From: Phytophthora sp. 'mugwort'
Taxonomy: Eukaryota; Oomycota; Peronosporomycetes; Peronosporales; Peronosporaceae
Length of the DNA: 64,000 nt
NCBI GenBank assembly: GCA_033558025.1
Contig: JAUCEF010000006.1
Coordinates: 1-64,000 of the forward strand
Direction: 5' to 3'
Shown here: in pieces, positions 54,017 through 64,000 of the stretch
How positions within the stretch are numbered: position 1 is the first letter of the stretch
Layout: each line of letters begins with the position of its first letter
The notes under the pieces: generated by a model
What the model was told of the DNA's origin: nothing
Databases searched by the model: none
Seen by the model: the letters and a program-made list of their open reading frames with translations, nothing else
Made by a program: the position numbers and the translations under genes

Positions 54017-55573
54017 ATGACTGGGCACGACGGCAACTTGTCGACCTCTCTGACGCTGGGCCTGGGCCTGCTGACCGCCACTATGACGCTCATCACGGCT
54101 GGGAGCGTGGGCCTCGTGGGCTTCATGTTGGGCCGCCAGATGCCGCAGCAGGAGGCGTCGAGTTCTTCGTCGTCGTCTTCCCAGAAGCACAGCAAACACG
54201 AACACGAGTTTGCAACGCGGGAGCAGGAGCGCCACCACCGCTTGCGCATCCCCAGCGGCACTGCCGGCGAGGATGTTAAGATCACGGACAAAAAGGCCAT
54301 CATGGACGTGCGCATCTCCGGTATCCGGCCTCTCATCCCACCAGCCATCCTGCTCGAGGAGATCCCGCTCAGCACCAAGATCGTGCAAACCGTGAGTTCT
54401 TTAGCTGCAATTTTAACAGGTAGTTGACTGCAACGTGACTGACGCAATCTTTTTTCTTGCTGCAGATCATCCGCGGTCGCCAGGGCCTGGCCAATATCCT
54501 GCGGCGTCTGGACGACCGCCTCGTGGTGGTAGTGGGGCCCTGCTCCATCCACGACACGGACGCCGCCATGGACTACGGTAAGTTAGCTTTGTATTAAAAG
54601 ATGCAGGTCATACAGCTGCTGACGTTCCGGTGGTGTGTGTCAATGTACAGCCAAGCGTCTGTTGGAGCTAAAGAAGGAGCTGAACAAGGACTTGCTTATT
54701 GTAATGCGCGTGTACTTCGAGAAGCCCCGCACGACCGTCGGATGGAAGGGTTTAATCAACGATCCGGACCTCGACGGATCATTCAACATCAATAAGGGCC
54801 TCCGCGTCGCCCGTGAGCTGCTGGCTGCCATCAATGAGCTTGGGCTACCGGTGAGTTACAATACATTTAGTAACTCTTATTTAAAATTGAAGTCCAGACT
54901 GACGTTTATTCTGTGATAACAGGCTGGCTGCGAGTTCCTGGACACCATGTCGCCTCAGTTCATCTCGGACCTGGTCAGCTGGGGTGCCATTGGTGCTCGT
55001 ACGACTGAGTGCCAGCTACACCGTGAACTCTGCTCGGGTCTGTCCATGCCCATTGGCTTCAAAAACGGCACGGGCGGCGACCTCCAGCTAGCAGTGGATG
55101 CCGTTGTGGCTGCCAAACACTCGCACTGCTTCCTGAGTGTCAGCTCACAAGGTCTTGCCGCTATCGTCAACACGTCAGGCAACGACACGTGCCACCTGAT
55201 CCTCCGTGGCGGCAAATCCGGCCCGAACTTCGAGAAGGAGCACGTGGATGACGCATCTGCTCGCATGCTCAAGGCCAACCTGGTAGACAATGTCATGATT
55301 GACTGTTCGCACGGCAACTCGCAGAAGAAACACAAGAACCAGGTGAAAGTGGCAGCCAACATCGCCGACCAGCTACGCACTGGTGACGACCGCATTGTCG
55401 GCGTGATGCTCGAGTCCAACATTGAAGAGGGCAACCAGCCCCTGACCCCAGGCAAACCTCTCGTGTACGGCAAGAGCGTGACGGATGCCTGCATGGGATG
55501 GGAAACCACTGTCGAGGTCCTGCGCAACCTGGCTGCTGCTGTTCGCGAGCGCCGCGCTAAGAATCACCAGTAA
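54017..55573 (+). CDS. DAHP synthase (3-deoxy-7-phosphoheptulonate synthase), type I, with N-terminal membrane segment
   Basis: The enzyme condenses phosphoenolpyruvate and erythrose 4-phosphate, the first step of the shikimate pathway to aromatic amino acids. Exons are 54017-54391, 54466-54577, 54651-54850 and 54923-55573, in phase, giving 445 residues. Catalytic-domain blocks of the AroF/G/H type are clear: [100 protein letters not shown] and [13 protein letters not shown]. Length is increased by about 90 N-terminal residues. They hold a hydrophobic stretch ([18 protein letters not shown], then [10 protein letters not shown]), a probable membrane helix, and a Ser/His-rich linker. This suggests membrane attachment or an organellar signal; which one is unknown. 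The gene is convergent with the DZIP1-like gene, 175 bp apart. Confidence 0.93.
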
Positions 55574-55748
55574 GTGACGAAAGTCAGACAGGGGCGAGGT
55601 CTCTAGATGCCTTCTTTCCTGAAAATAGTTTCTGTGCAGTGCTGAACTTTTACAAGAGTTCGAAACAACGCTCGTACTTGATCTGCTACCAGCTCTTTTA
55701 TCAGCGTAGTTCGTCTCAATACAGCGGATTGATCACGATTTGATAGCA

Positions 55749-58700
55749 CTACCTTGCGTTGTCGAATCCTGTTCCTCTTCTTGCTGCAGAACGTCGTGCT
55801 ATCAACGGCGTTTTCGAGAAAGGTGAAATCATATGAACTTCTGGGTTTGGTCTAGGCGAGCGACCAGCTTCTGCGACAGGTTTTCGATTCGCTTCAGCGT
55901 ACGGATTCGGAGTTCCTGGTCGAGTCGTAGCCTTCTCTTCGCTTGTTGTATCAACGTCGACCGAACCAATTCTGGGTGTCAATGGCTGAAGGATCTGTGG
56001 CTTCTCGTCTTCCGCTTTTTCCTCTTTGATCTCGGCAGCTGGAAGCTCATGCTCTTTATCTTCACTCATGTTGGGCTTCTGAACCTGGACTGGTGACTTC
56101 CCTTCCTCATATGCGTTTGCCAGCTGATCAATTTCTTTCGAATCGAAGCTACCACGAGACTTTCCAGCCGTTCGCTGAGTCTTTTGACTCGTTGAACGCC
56201 ATAAAGACAGCGTATTCGTAGCTGTCGAGTATTGCTGCACACCAAGTTCGTTCGTGTTAACCTTTCCGACAAGTTTTGTTTTTTTAGCACCATTATCAGC
56301 AATGAGCCGCTTTAACCGCTTCCTCACGACCTCCACTTGCACTGCCCTGTGAATTTTAGTAGCACCTTCTGTTCGAGCTTTCACATCTTGGTTGGTATCC
56401 ATCTCGTTTCTACGGTACTCCCCCATTGTCATTGGACTCAAGCGCTCCGTAATCAATTGAATTCGACACTGTACATCACTTGAGAGACCTTTTTGCTCAA
56501 ATGCAAGATCAGCACTGTGCTTTTCGTACTCATTTAGTTCGAGTCCTAGATCATCTATATTTTCTCGATGTAGTTTAGCGCGTAATGCTTGTGCCAACCT
56601 TTGCTGGGTCTCTTCATATTGAGCAGCTAGCGCCGGATCGAAACTCATCCATGAAGGCTGTAGAGCGTTTTCGTCAGTTGATACTGTGTTCCATTGTGAC
56701 CCCATCCTCACCAGTCGTGTATCCACTAGTCGATCGATTCTCATGAGCTCCACATTCTTCTTGGCAAGAAATCCACGAACGACAGCTTGTAGTCGTATAA
56801 GACGAGCGAGAGGGGCATTTCCATCTCGAAAACTCGCGGCTTTATCTTCGAGTGTTGTTAAGTCAGAAGTAGACAATCTCATCGAAGCACGCTTAATGTC
56901 CTCGATATGATCTGACAGAATGGCATGAGTTTCAAGCACTTCTCCAACTTGGCTTGCTGCTACTTCATAGTACGGGATAATTTCAACTTCAATGACGTTC
57001 TTAAGTGCGTGAATTTTTACGTCGCCAGAAAGCTCGACGCCAGTCTGCTTATGGTGAACCAGGACGCGGTGATACGTCATCATAGCGGTGAGCGCACGAC
57101 CTTCATTTTCGATGGGAACAACCGCATTTTCAGCTTTAAATTCGTCTTTACCTGACAGAATTTTAGCGATCATAACGCGTAAATCATTTGCCGTCATTGT
57201 TTCATCCACCTGCACATACAGTCGAGTGTCATAATGCTGGCGAACATATTCCAGTTCAGAGGTTGTAAGAACGGCTTCTAAAGAAGCAACTTGAATCGTG
57301 ATGTGCCAATTGGATAACTTGGCAAGTGTTCGGCGGGCCAGGAACCCTAGCGCGACTTTTCCAATGATATGTGCAGCTTGCTGGAATTTTGCTCGCGGAT
57401 CAATTGTTTTTGATTCCATTTCCTTAACTTGAACAGGCGAAATAACGGGAGTCTTCTCTTTCTTCGGTGTTGTAATAAGTGAATGCTTAACGGGAGATAG
57501 CGAGACAATGCGCTCAAATGAGGCAATACTGATGGGCGGCACAACAACTGCAGCCACTGGAAGAACTTTGGGGTCTGCTTCGGTTTGAACTTCTGCACAG
57601 AACGTCTTGGCTTTTGCTTCTCGCTTCAAGTGTTTCTCTTCGTCTTCATCGTACGTTTGGACGTGTTTATCTTCAAGACGTGAGACCACTTTGATCACTG
57701 TTGGTTTCGGTGCCTCTGGTTCCACCACTTCACCTCGATCAACTCCAAATCGCTCAGCATCTAGCGCTGTTAAATCTGCCAGCCTCATTGTTGGTTCTGA
57801 ACGGTGCTGTCTTTTCTTCAGCTTGTTGTATTTTGTCCACAACTTGCTGCTTTCGTGCTCGAGGACGTCAATCTCATGCTGCTTTTGGGCTTGAGCTCTC
57901 ATAAAAGTGTCCATCAACTTCTCTATCTTCTCAGACCATCTCGCATCTTCACCTTTAGCTTTCGCTGTCTCCTCCTTCTCGTCATTCTCGAGTCGTCCTG
58001 CGCGAGAGATTTTCTGAGCCTGTATGCGCATGAGCTCTGCATTTGCGGCTTCCACTTGAATGCGGGCAATTGCCTCCTGTGTATACTGCCGCAAATCTTG
58101 CTTTGTGGCTTCCTGCTTCCTTTCAATCTCAACGAGTGTAGATTGCAGTTTTTCCATGTACTGTTCGACCCGCGAACTCATTTGATTCTGCTGGATTTCG
58201 AACTGTTGGCGCTGCCTATCTCTTGTCTCTTGATCAACACGAACTTGATCCTGCAAAGCCAAGAGTTGTTTCGCTATCTGGTTCTTTTCTTCAAGCGCGT
58301 CAAGAACCACCTTTGCTAACGGAGCTGTTTTATCACGTTTCTTCTTTTTCTTCTCCTTGGAGTCGCTATCACTGCTAGACCCAGACGAACTTGTCTTCTT
58401 TTTCTCACTCTTTTTTCCGTCTTGATGCCGTCTCTGCTGATGGCGAAGTAAGTACTCGGCTGCCACAAATCGCTTTCCACACAATACACAGGACATAGCT
58501 ACATCAACACCACCCATAAAAGATCAGAGATCAGAATAAATCAAACTACCCAAATGAATTAATGGATCTCAACTCACGGTTCGTAATCGACCCCTCTTCG
58601 GTTGCTGCGGGGTCTGCCCGGTTAGCCAAGAGATCACCAAGCAGATTATTGGCTTCCCGCGCTGCATTTTCCTTCGCAGAGGCGCTGATACGATTAGAAG

Positions 58701-59532
58701 CCGACGCATTGAGTAACATGAGCTCGAGTGTTGCCATTGTGCGCTGTTTTTGCCGGATTTCACGTTTCAAGCTGGCAATTTCTGTTTCATGTTGCCCATT
58801 CTCGGTCTCAAGCTCTTGACATTCCGCCACAAGTTGCTTACACTGCGTCTCAAGCCCCTCGGAATGATCTACAAGAGAGTCTTGAACGTGCATGAGGTAC
58901 TCCAAAGTGAGCTACCCATATACTTACAAGTTAGTCAAAGCCAATAAAACCCCATTAAGAGTAAAATCAAGTACCTGCGCAATCTGGAACAATTTAAGAA
59001 AATAAGCATCTGAATAATGCTGCACGTCATCCAGAGTCACATCTGCAAAGGCTAAATTCTCTAAATGCATCTGGATGGCTTCAATATCTGTAGTAGCTGC
59101 AATTTTTTCCAGATCAAGTCGTGCGATGGCGCGAATATCCAGTTTCCCAGCTCGCTGTCGAAACGCAAAGTTGCGTGTAGGCAGCCAGACCTGTCGCTGG
59201 AGTCCATGGGTCGGACTTATCGGCTCGTTCTCCTTATCTTGCAAGTCTTCGGCACCATCACTGTCCCCTTCCAATGGCTGGAGTCCTCTTTTCTGCTTGC
59301 GCTTAGCTAGAAACTTGGCACGACGGTCGAATTCTCGTGTTGCTGACCTCCGACCTTTGCGCAGCTTTGAGATCTCGAGACTTTGTGAATCTGAAAATCC
59401 ACGGCGACTTAGTGGTAGCCGACTTCGAGATCGAAAGGCAGATGAGGCAGAAGCCTGAAGAGGACCGAAAATCCCCGCGTACTCATCGTAGCCGCTATAG
59501 AGACGCGAGTCTTCCTTGTAGTAGCTCTCCAT
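55749..59532 (-). CDS. DZIP1: DZIP1-like cilium assembly protein with IQ motifs
   Basis: DZIP1 acts at the basal body and transition zone during cilium formation. Exons (minus) are 59532-58975, 58911-58578 and 58498-55749, in phase, giving 1213 residues. Residues about 120-186 match the DZIP1 N-terminal domain (FAFRQRAGKLDIRAIARLDL, IQMHLENLAFADVTLDDV, YFLKLFQIAQ). A coiled coil follows (LEYLMHVQDSLVDHSEGLET), then the single C2H2 zinc finger CVLCGKRFVAAEYLLRHQQ (near 300) and a long coiled coil. The second half is unlike animal DZIP1: it carries two IQ-type calmodulin-binding motifs (GKVALGFLARRTLAKL and IRLQAVVRGFLAKKNVELM) and a disordered tail. I chose the ATG at 59532; the frame stays open to 59712 with a less convincing extension. 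A flagellar basal body role fits a zoospore-forming organism. Confidence 0.85.
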
Positions 59533-59919
59533 TTGAGAAATTGAGTTCTGCGACACTAGATTTTTTTGGTGTCGCTTCGGCGAGCGAAGGATATTTCTCA
59601 AATCTTCAGTCAAAAGAAGATTGATACCAAGTGGTAATTGTGTGCATATTCCGTAGTCATTGGGTAACTTTGTGTACATCACAAGCTTTAGTACATTTTT
59701 TTTCACATGCAACTGAGAGGCGAGTGACCAGTTTGTAGATCGTAATGGAAATAGTTCGTGCGAAATAGTGCGTACTGTTGCACGATGTAGGACGCAGGTA
59801 GGCGTTGGATAGCTTGAGGCTGGTACACTTGAATAGAAGATGCAAGGTTGTAAAATGAATTGAGAATTAAAAAGGAAAGTAAGCCCGCGGGTGAACGAGC
59901 GGCTATTTCGTAACTCCTT
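59533..59919. other. DZIP1 promoter region, bordered by copia 3' flank
   Basis: It holds the presumed DZIP1 promoter; on the minus strand TTCATTTTACAACCTT (near 59850) resembles the oomycete initiator. The right part should contain the copia element's 3' LTR if present, but no LTR ends were recognised. Confidence 0.35.
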
Positions 59920-62869
59920 CTACGCCGCTAGTTGCGAAACCTCTGCCGTTGCTTCTTGTGGTGCCGTGCCGTTCTCGTCGGTTGTTCCGTTTTCCAACAC
60001 TCCTCCTTGGCCCAGCCGAGGAGAACGAGCTGAAAGATGCAATGCCTGCATCATTCGGCGGTGGAGCTGGGACCCTAGGGGATTCGTCAGGATGACAGCC
60101 TTCAAGTTTGTAGTTGGACAGTAATCAACACGAATACTGCCTTTCTTCAGGACATCCCGAAGAAGTGATACTGGATATTAATATGGCGCATGCAAGACGA
60201 CGTGAGCGCCTTCTCCATGGTCTTGATCGCGCTTTGATTATCAACGGGGAGCGTGACAGGGTTTTTGAGACCTCTGAGCCCTAATTCATCAAGTAGCTGT
60301 CGGATCCAAAGACAGTTGCGAATCGCGGTCCACCTGCGATATATTCTGCCTCGGCCGTCGACAAAGCTACTGTACTTTGTTTCTTGGAGTACCACGCGAT
60401 TGGCATGTTGTTAATAACCCCCCCCCCTGACGTCGACTCGGCGTCCTTGGTATCATCGGCCCAGTCTGCATCAGTATACTTAACCGGGTTGCACGAAGCA
60501 TGGTCTTGCGTGTTGTACTTGTACGAGAGTCCAATGTCAAGAGTGCCCCGCAGCACCTCAGCAAATGCTTTACTGCTTGTCAGTGTCTTATGGTAGGTTG
60601 CGAGACATGGCGAGCTAGGAAATTAACTGGCATGGTAATGTCTGGCCTTGTGCAGTTGCTGATCCAGAGAAGCGACCCAATAGTCTCGCGCATCAGTTGA
60701 GTCTCTGTAAATGGTTCGTCAGCCGCGTTATTTGAGTCGAGTCGCCCAGCCATGGGTGCTTGTTTCGTTGGTCGACATTTCTTCATTCCGTTACGCTCAA
60801 GAAGCTCTATGATGTTTACGTTCTAACGGATAAACATCCCATCTTCTTGTTGGTCGACTTGGAGTCGAGACATTTCGCTGCAATGTCCAGGTCCTTAACT
60901 CCAAACGCTTGCTGCAACTTGCTCATGATCCAGTCGCAGTGGGCGGGTTCTTGGCTTACGATCAACAGGTCATCGACATAGTGCCCAAGAACCAGTAGCT
61001 TCTTTTCTTTTCTGCAGAAGTACAGGCATGGGTCCAGATTACTCTACTGCAGGCCATGATCGATCAGAAGCTTGTGCACGAGCTCGTTCCAGAGGCGGCC
61101 TCTTTGCTTAAGACCGTAGAGACTTTTCTTTAGCAAAAGTGCTTACCCTTAGGCAGCCGCATTCCCGGTGGTGCTCGCATCGCGATTAGTTTGTCAATAT
61201 CCACCTTGAGGTACGCGTTGGGACGTCACCTTGTTGCACTCGGACGTGCCAGATAGCAGCGAGGACAAATAAAAACCGCAGGCTAGACATCTTCAGGACC
61301 GGCGAGAATGTTTCACTGAAGTCGATGCCATAAGGCTGGGTAAATCCTCTAGCGACAAGACGTGCCTTGAATCGCTTCAAATCTCCTTTGCTGTTGAGTT
61401 TTATCTTGAAGACCCATTTGCCTGAGACCATAGCAGTAGATTCCGGCGCGTCAATAACTTCTTACGTGTCATTGTCAGCGATCGCTTCAAATCCTCCTCA
61501 ATTGCTTTCTTCGATTCAGCGCACTCGGGTCCCGACATGGCTTCGGCATAGCTGCGGGGTTCTTTGAGTCTTGTGGGCGCTTGCTTTCTATTTGCGAGTG
61601 ACGCCGACGCTGGTAGGCTTATTGTTAAAAGCAAGCTTGCTGGTTGCGCAAATTCTTTGATGAACGACTCTGGCAGCGTGAACTCCTCCGGAGGGAGGGG
61701 CGGAAGGGCCGGTTGCGGCGACACCTCCAAAAATGCTGCGGAGTCTGTGCGCTGAAATCTCCCTCCCGTAGTCCTCACGTTTTCCTTCCGAGGACGATTC
61801 AGCTGCTTCAGGTTCACCAGCGGTATCGGCAATGTCATCAAGTAATGCCGAGGTGTCGTGTGGGTCAATGCGATCCACATTTCGGGCATGGGTTGTCGTG
61901 AGAACCTTTTTCGTTCTTGGGATATAGAGAACATACCCCTTTTGCGCTTCGCTGACCCCCAGAATCACCACTTTTCAGCACGTTTCTCGAGAGATCGACC
62001 CGTTTTGTGGTGGATATGCGCAGAGCACTTAGATCCAAACCTCAGGATGTGTGAGACGCCTGGGACCTTCCCATTTAGAGCTTCTAGCGGTGTTTTAAAA
62101 TCGGGGTTGGCGCGGGTAGGAAGTCGATTTCAGATGTAGCTCGCATAGCGTACAGCGTCGCCCCAGAAACGTTTTGGGAGATTCGCTGCCCATAGCATCG
62201 CGCACGCAGAGTCCATCCGGATAAGATGAAATCTTTCAGCTTTACCGTTGGATGCGGAGGTAGCCGTCTCACTATGCTGATGGAGAACACCGATCTTGAA
62301 GGAAGCGCTTGAGACTTCCGTTGATGAATTCTCCACCCCCGTCGCTGTGAATTTATCGTACCTTCGTGTTGTACTGCGTCGTTGAACACGCGGATGAGAT
62401 CCGAGGCTTCGTCCTTTTTACGGAGCAAGTGAATATGGTTGTAGGTTGAGCCGTAGTCAACCGTCGTCAGAATGTGGATGTATCCGTCCCGGTCCGGGTC
62501 AAGGTCAGTTTCTCCATGCCAATAGTAGCACGACATCTGTAGGTACGGACGTAGAAGAATCTTGAGTAGGCTGACTTTGACGCAACTGCTTCGCCTCAGG
62601 ACAATGCAGAAGTGGCCGTTTCGATTTGAGAGGCGAAGTCCGTCAACCAGACCTTTGTCGACCATCCGAAGGAGGTCTTGATAGTTGATGTGACCCAGTT
62701 TTTCATGCCACGTTTGGAGAGTGCCTTTACGAACTTGGGCAAAGTGTGATTCAGCATAGCCTCGGATGGCATCGAGCTTCTATAGCTTGTCGTCACTCGA
62801 TGCGGTAGCCACTGTAAGGATGTGGTTTGCAAATACGACACATTTTACATCGGTTACGTATGGGTAGAA

Positions 62870-63302
62870 CCTTTGGTCCCGACATAATCGATATACGCAC
62901 AGTCTGGTGCAGACGTAAAGTTTCTATCGTCCAAGGCAAAGGTCACGGGTTCGAGTCCCATCGATAACACATTTTATTTTGCATAGTTTGCATAAATTGC
63001 ACATAAGGAGGCGCCGCGCGACACCACGACATCTTCCAAGGATCACGTATGTGAACTACACTCATGGTACACGCAATCATTATCATGATGACGAAACCAG
63101 AGAATGTCCCAGAGTCTCCAGCCAATCAGATAGTCAATAGAGTGTGACGTGTAGGTTTGCATGTGATGTAGAGGAATGGTTGGTCACCGTGCGGAGAATA
63201 TCCAGCGTGGCACAAAGGACACACAAGAGCCTCCATGGCGGCTTAGATATAGCGCTAGCGAACTAAGGACCGCCCAAAATGAATCACTTCCAAATTTCCT
63301 TC
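62870..63302. mobile_element. Insertion within the copia relic carrying a tRNA-like unit
   Basis: Copia coding text stops near 63303 and resumes near 62870. The roughly 430 bp between them have no copia similarity and no gene, and begin with the tRNA-like unit at 62887-62966. A tRNA-derived SINE or a small insertion is likely. Target-site duplications were not confirmed. Confidence 0.4.
62887..62966 (+). tRNA. tRNA-like Pol III unit, isotype uncertain
   Basis: ATCGATA at 62887-62893 can pair with ATCGATA at 62960-62966 as an acceptor-like stem. TACGCACAGTCTGG resembles an A box, GGTTCGAGTCC (62948-62958) is a perfect B box within a CGGGTTCGAGTCCC T-arm, and TTTT follows at 62972. The anticodon arm does not fold convincingly, so it is probably a tRNA-derived SINE head or pseudo-tRNA. 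Confidence 0.3.
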
Positions 63303-64000
63303 CTACTCGACAACTCCTTCTCCTTCTCCTCCGCCCCACATCATTACAGCCACTGTACCTCCCGACGAGTTCATGATTGTGCAGTTGGAGCCGAATAGAC
63401 AGGATAGCCCATTTTTGACGAGCTTGTGTACGGAGATGAGGTTTCTGCTTAAGCCAGGCGAAAAGTACACATCGGTTAGCAGAATATCCTTCGGTCGCCC
63501 CTGGACGAGTGTTGTCACCACGCAGTTTCCCTTCTCCATAGCCTCGATGCAGTCACCATTGGCCACTCGAATAACAAGTTGAGCAGGTTTAGTGCCGAAG
63601 AGGATGCTGCGATCACTGCACATGTGGTGCGTTGCACCGGAGTCAAGAAGTCAGGTACTGCTCACACTATTTAAGTTGACGAAGCAGAATGGCCACATCT
63701 GTCGAGTGTCCACACTTCACCTTCGTCGTCACTTCTACCATTTTCACCGTCGCTGTCAGCAACTTCGGCTGCATGTGCGACTCCCTGTGCCAATTCCTTA
63801 GCTTTAGCAACGGGTGGGCACACGATCATCTTGTGCTCCTTTCCGCATACATAATACTTCAGCGGCATTAGGTGGGCACTGGCAATATTTCCTTCGCCGT
63901 CAATTTGGCGAGTTGCGGCTTCATTGAAGGTATTTCTACTGCGATGATTAGGGCCGGGTTCTGCTCTCGAATGTCGATCCCGATGGGCGGCGAGCAGCGT

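Larger units (their letters stand above)
59920..64000 (-). pseudogene. Ty1/copia retrotransposon, decayed, running off the window
   Basis: Minus-strand order is that of copia. A zinc knuckle remnant (YYVCGKEHKMIVCPP, near 63845) is followed by protease/pre-integrase text (GCTIMN-like block, SPGLSRNLISVHKLVKNGL, near 63450). After an interrupting segment comes GTLQTWHEKLGHINYQDLL (near 62700). The integrase core follows (DGYIHILTTVDYGSTYNHIH, near 62460). Reverse transcriptase appears as NGKWVFKIKLNSKGDLKRFK-type text (near 61420) and an intact YVDDLLI box (60960-60980). RNase H reads PVKYTDADWADDTKDAE and STAEAEYIAGG (near 60420). The protein ends with a TAG at 59920-59922. Frameshifts and stops occur in every domain. 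Gag lies mostly beyond base 64000. Confidence 0.85.

Noticed and set aside
59891..60124. 77-codon plus-strand ORF
   Set aside because: The minus strand here encodes the C-terminus of the copia polyprotein.

Overview
This window is the left end of a chromosome from an oomycete, most likely a Phytophthora-like member of the Peronosporales. It opens with about 117 copies of the C-rich telomere unit CCCTAAA. Its host genes carry short GT-AG introns of about 50-90 nt, match the initiator-like promoter elements known from oomycetes in two places, and include a flagellum/cilium gene (DZIP1-like) expected in a zoospore-forming organism. The dense, decayed mixture of Ty3/gypsy, Ty1/copia, Helitron, MULE, Harbinger, Crypton and Maverick relics is also typical of Phytophthora. 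The genus is an inference; no database was searched.

Layout. 1-822: telomere. 823-2300: two nested telomere-attached elements resembling terminal Penelope-like retroelements; the outer one is an internally deleted mini-copy that itself ends in telomere repeats. 2.3-18.5 kb: a gene-free subtelomeric mosaic. In order it holds a gypsy pol relic (minus), a Maverick/Polinton-type polymerase relic (minus), an AT-rich stretch, a gypsy gag-pol relic (plus), a Crypton-like tyrosine recombinase relic (minus), a MULE transposase relic (minus) and Helitron ends. All are broken by frameshifts and stops. Two of these relics contain short fold-back palindromes.

19.5-37.9 kb: a compact island of intact host genes: TIM44 (mitochondrial import), DMC1 (meiotic recombinase, 15 exons), a Kelch protein, a La-motif/RRM protein, TRAPPC12, a protein with three copies of a domain I associate with stramenopiles, SPT4 (transcription elongation), and a 1312-residue protein carrying six near-identical 107-residue repeats.

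38.1-53.7 kb: a second transposon island. It holds an IS630/mariner-type relic with lost catalytic residues, several Harbinger fragments (one with a divergent accessory ORF), gypsy fragments in both orientations, and a 695-bp inverted repeat around a 322-bp spacer.

53.9-59.6 kb: two convergent host genes, a DAHP synthase (entry to the shikimate pathway) with an unusual N-terminal membrane segment, and a DZIP1-like ciliary protein with added IQ motifs. 59.9-64.0 kb: a copia element on the minus strand, running off the window and interrupted by a segment with a tRNA-like unit.

The host genes belong to unrelated core pathways and do not form an operon-like unit. Exon structures were worked out by hand from splice consensus and reading phase and should be checked with transcript data.
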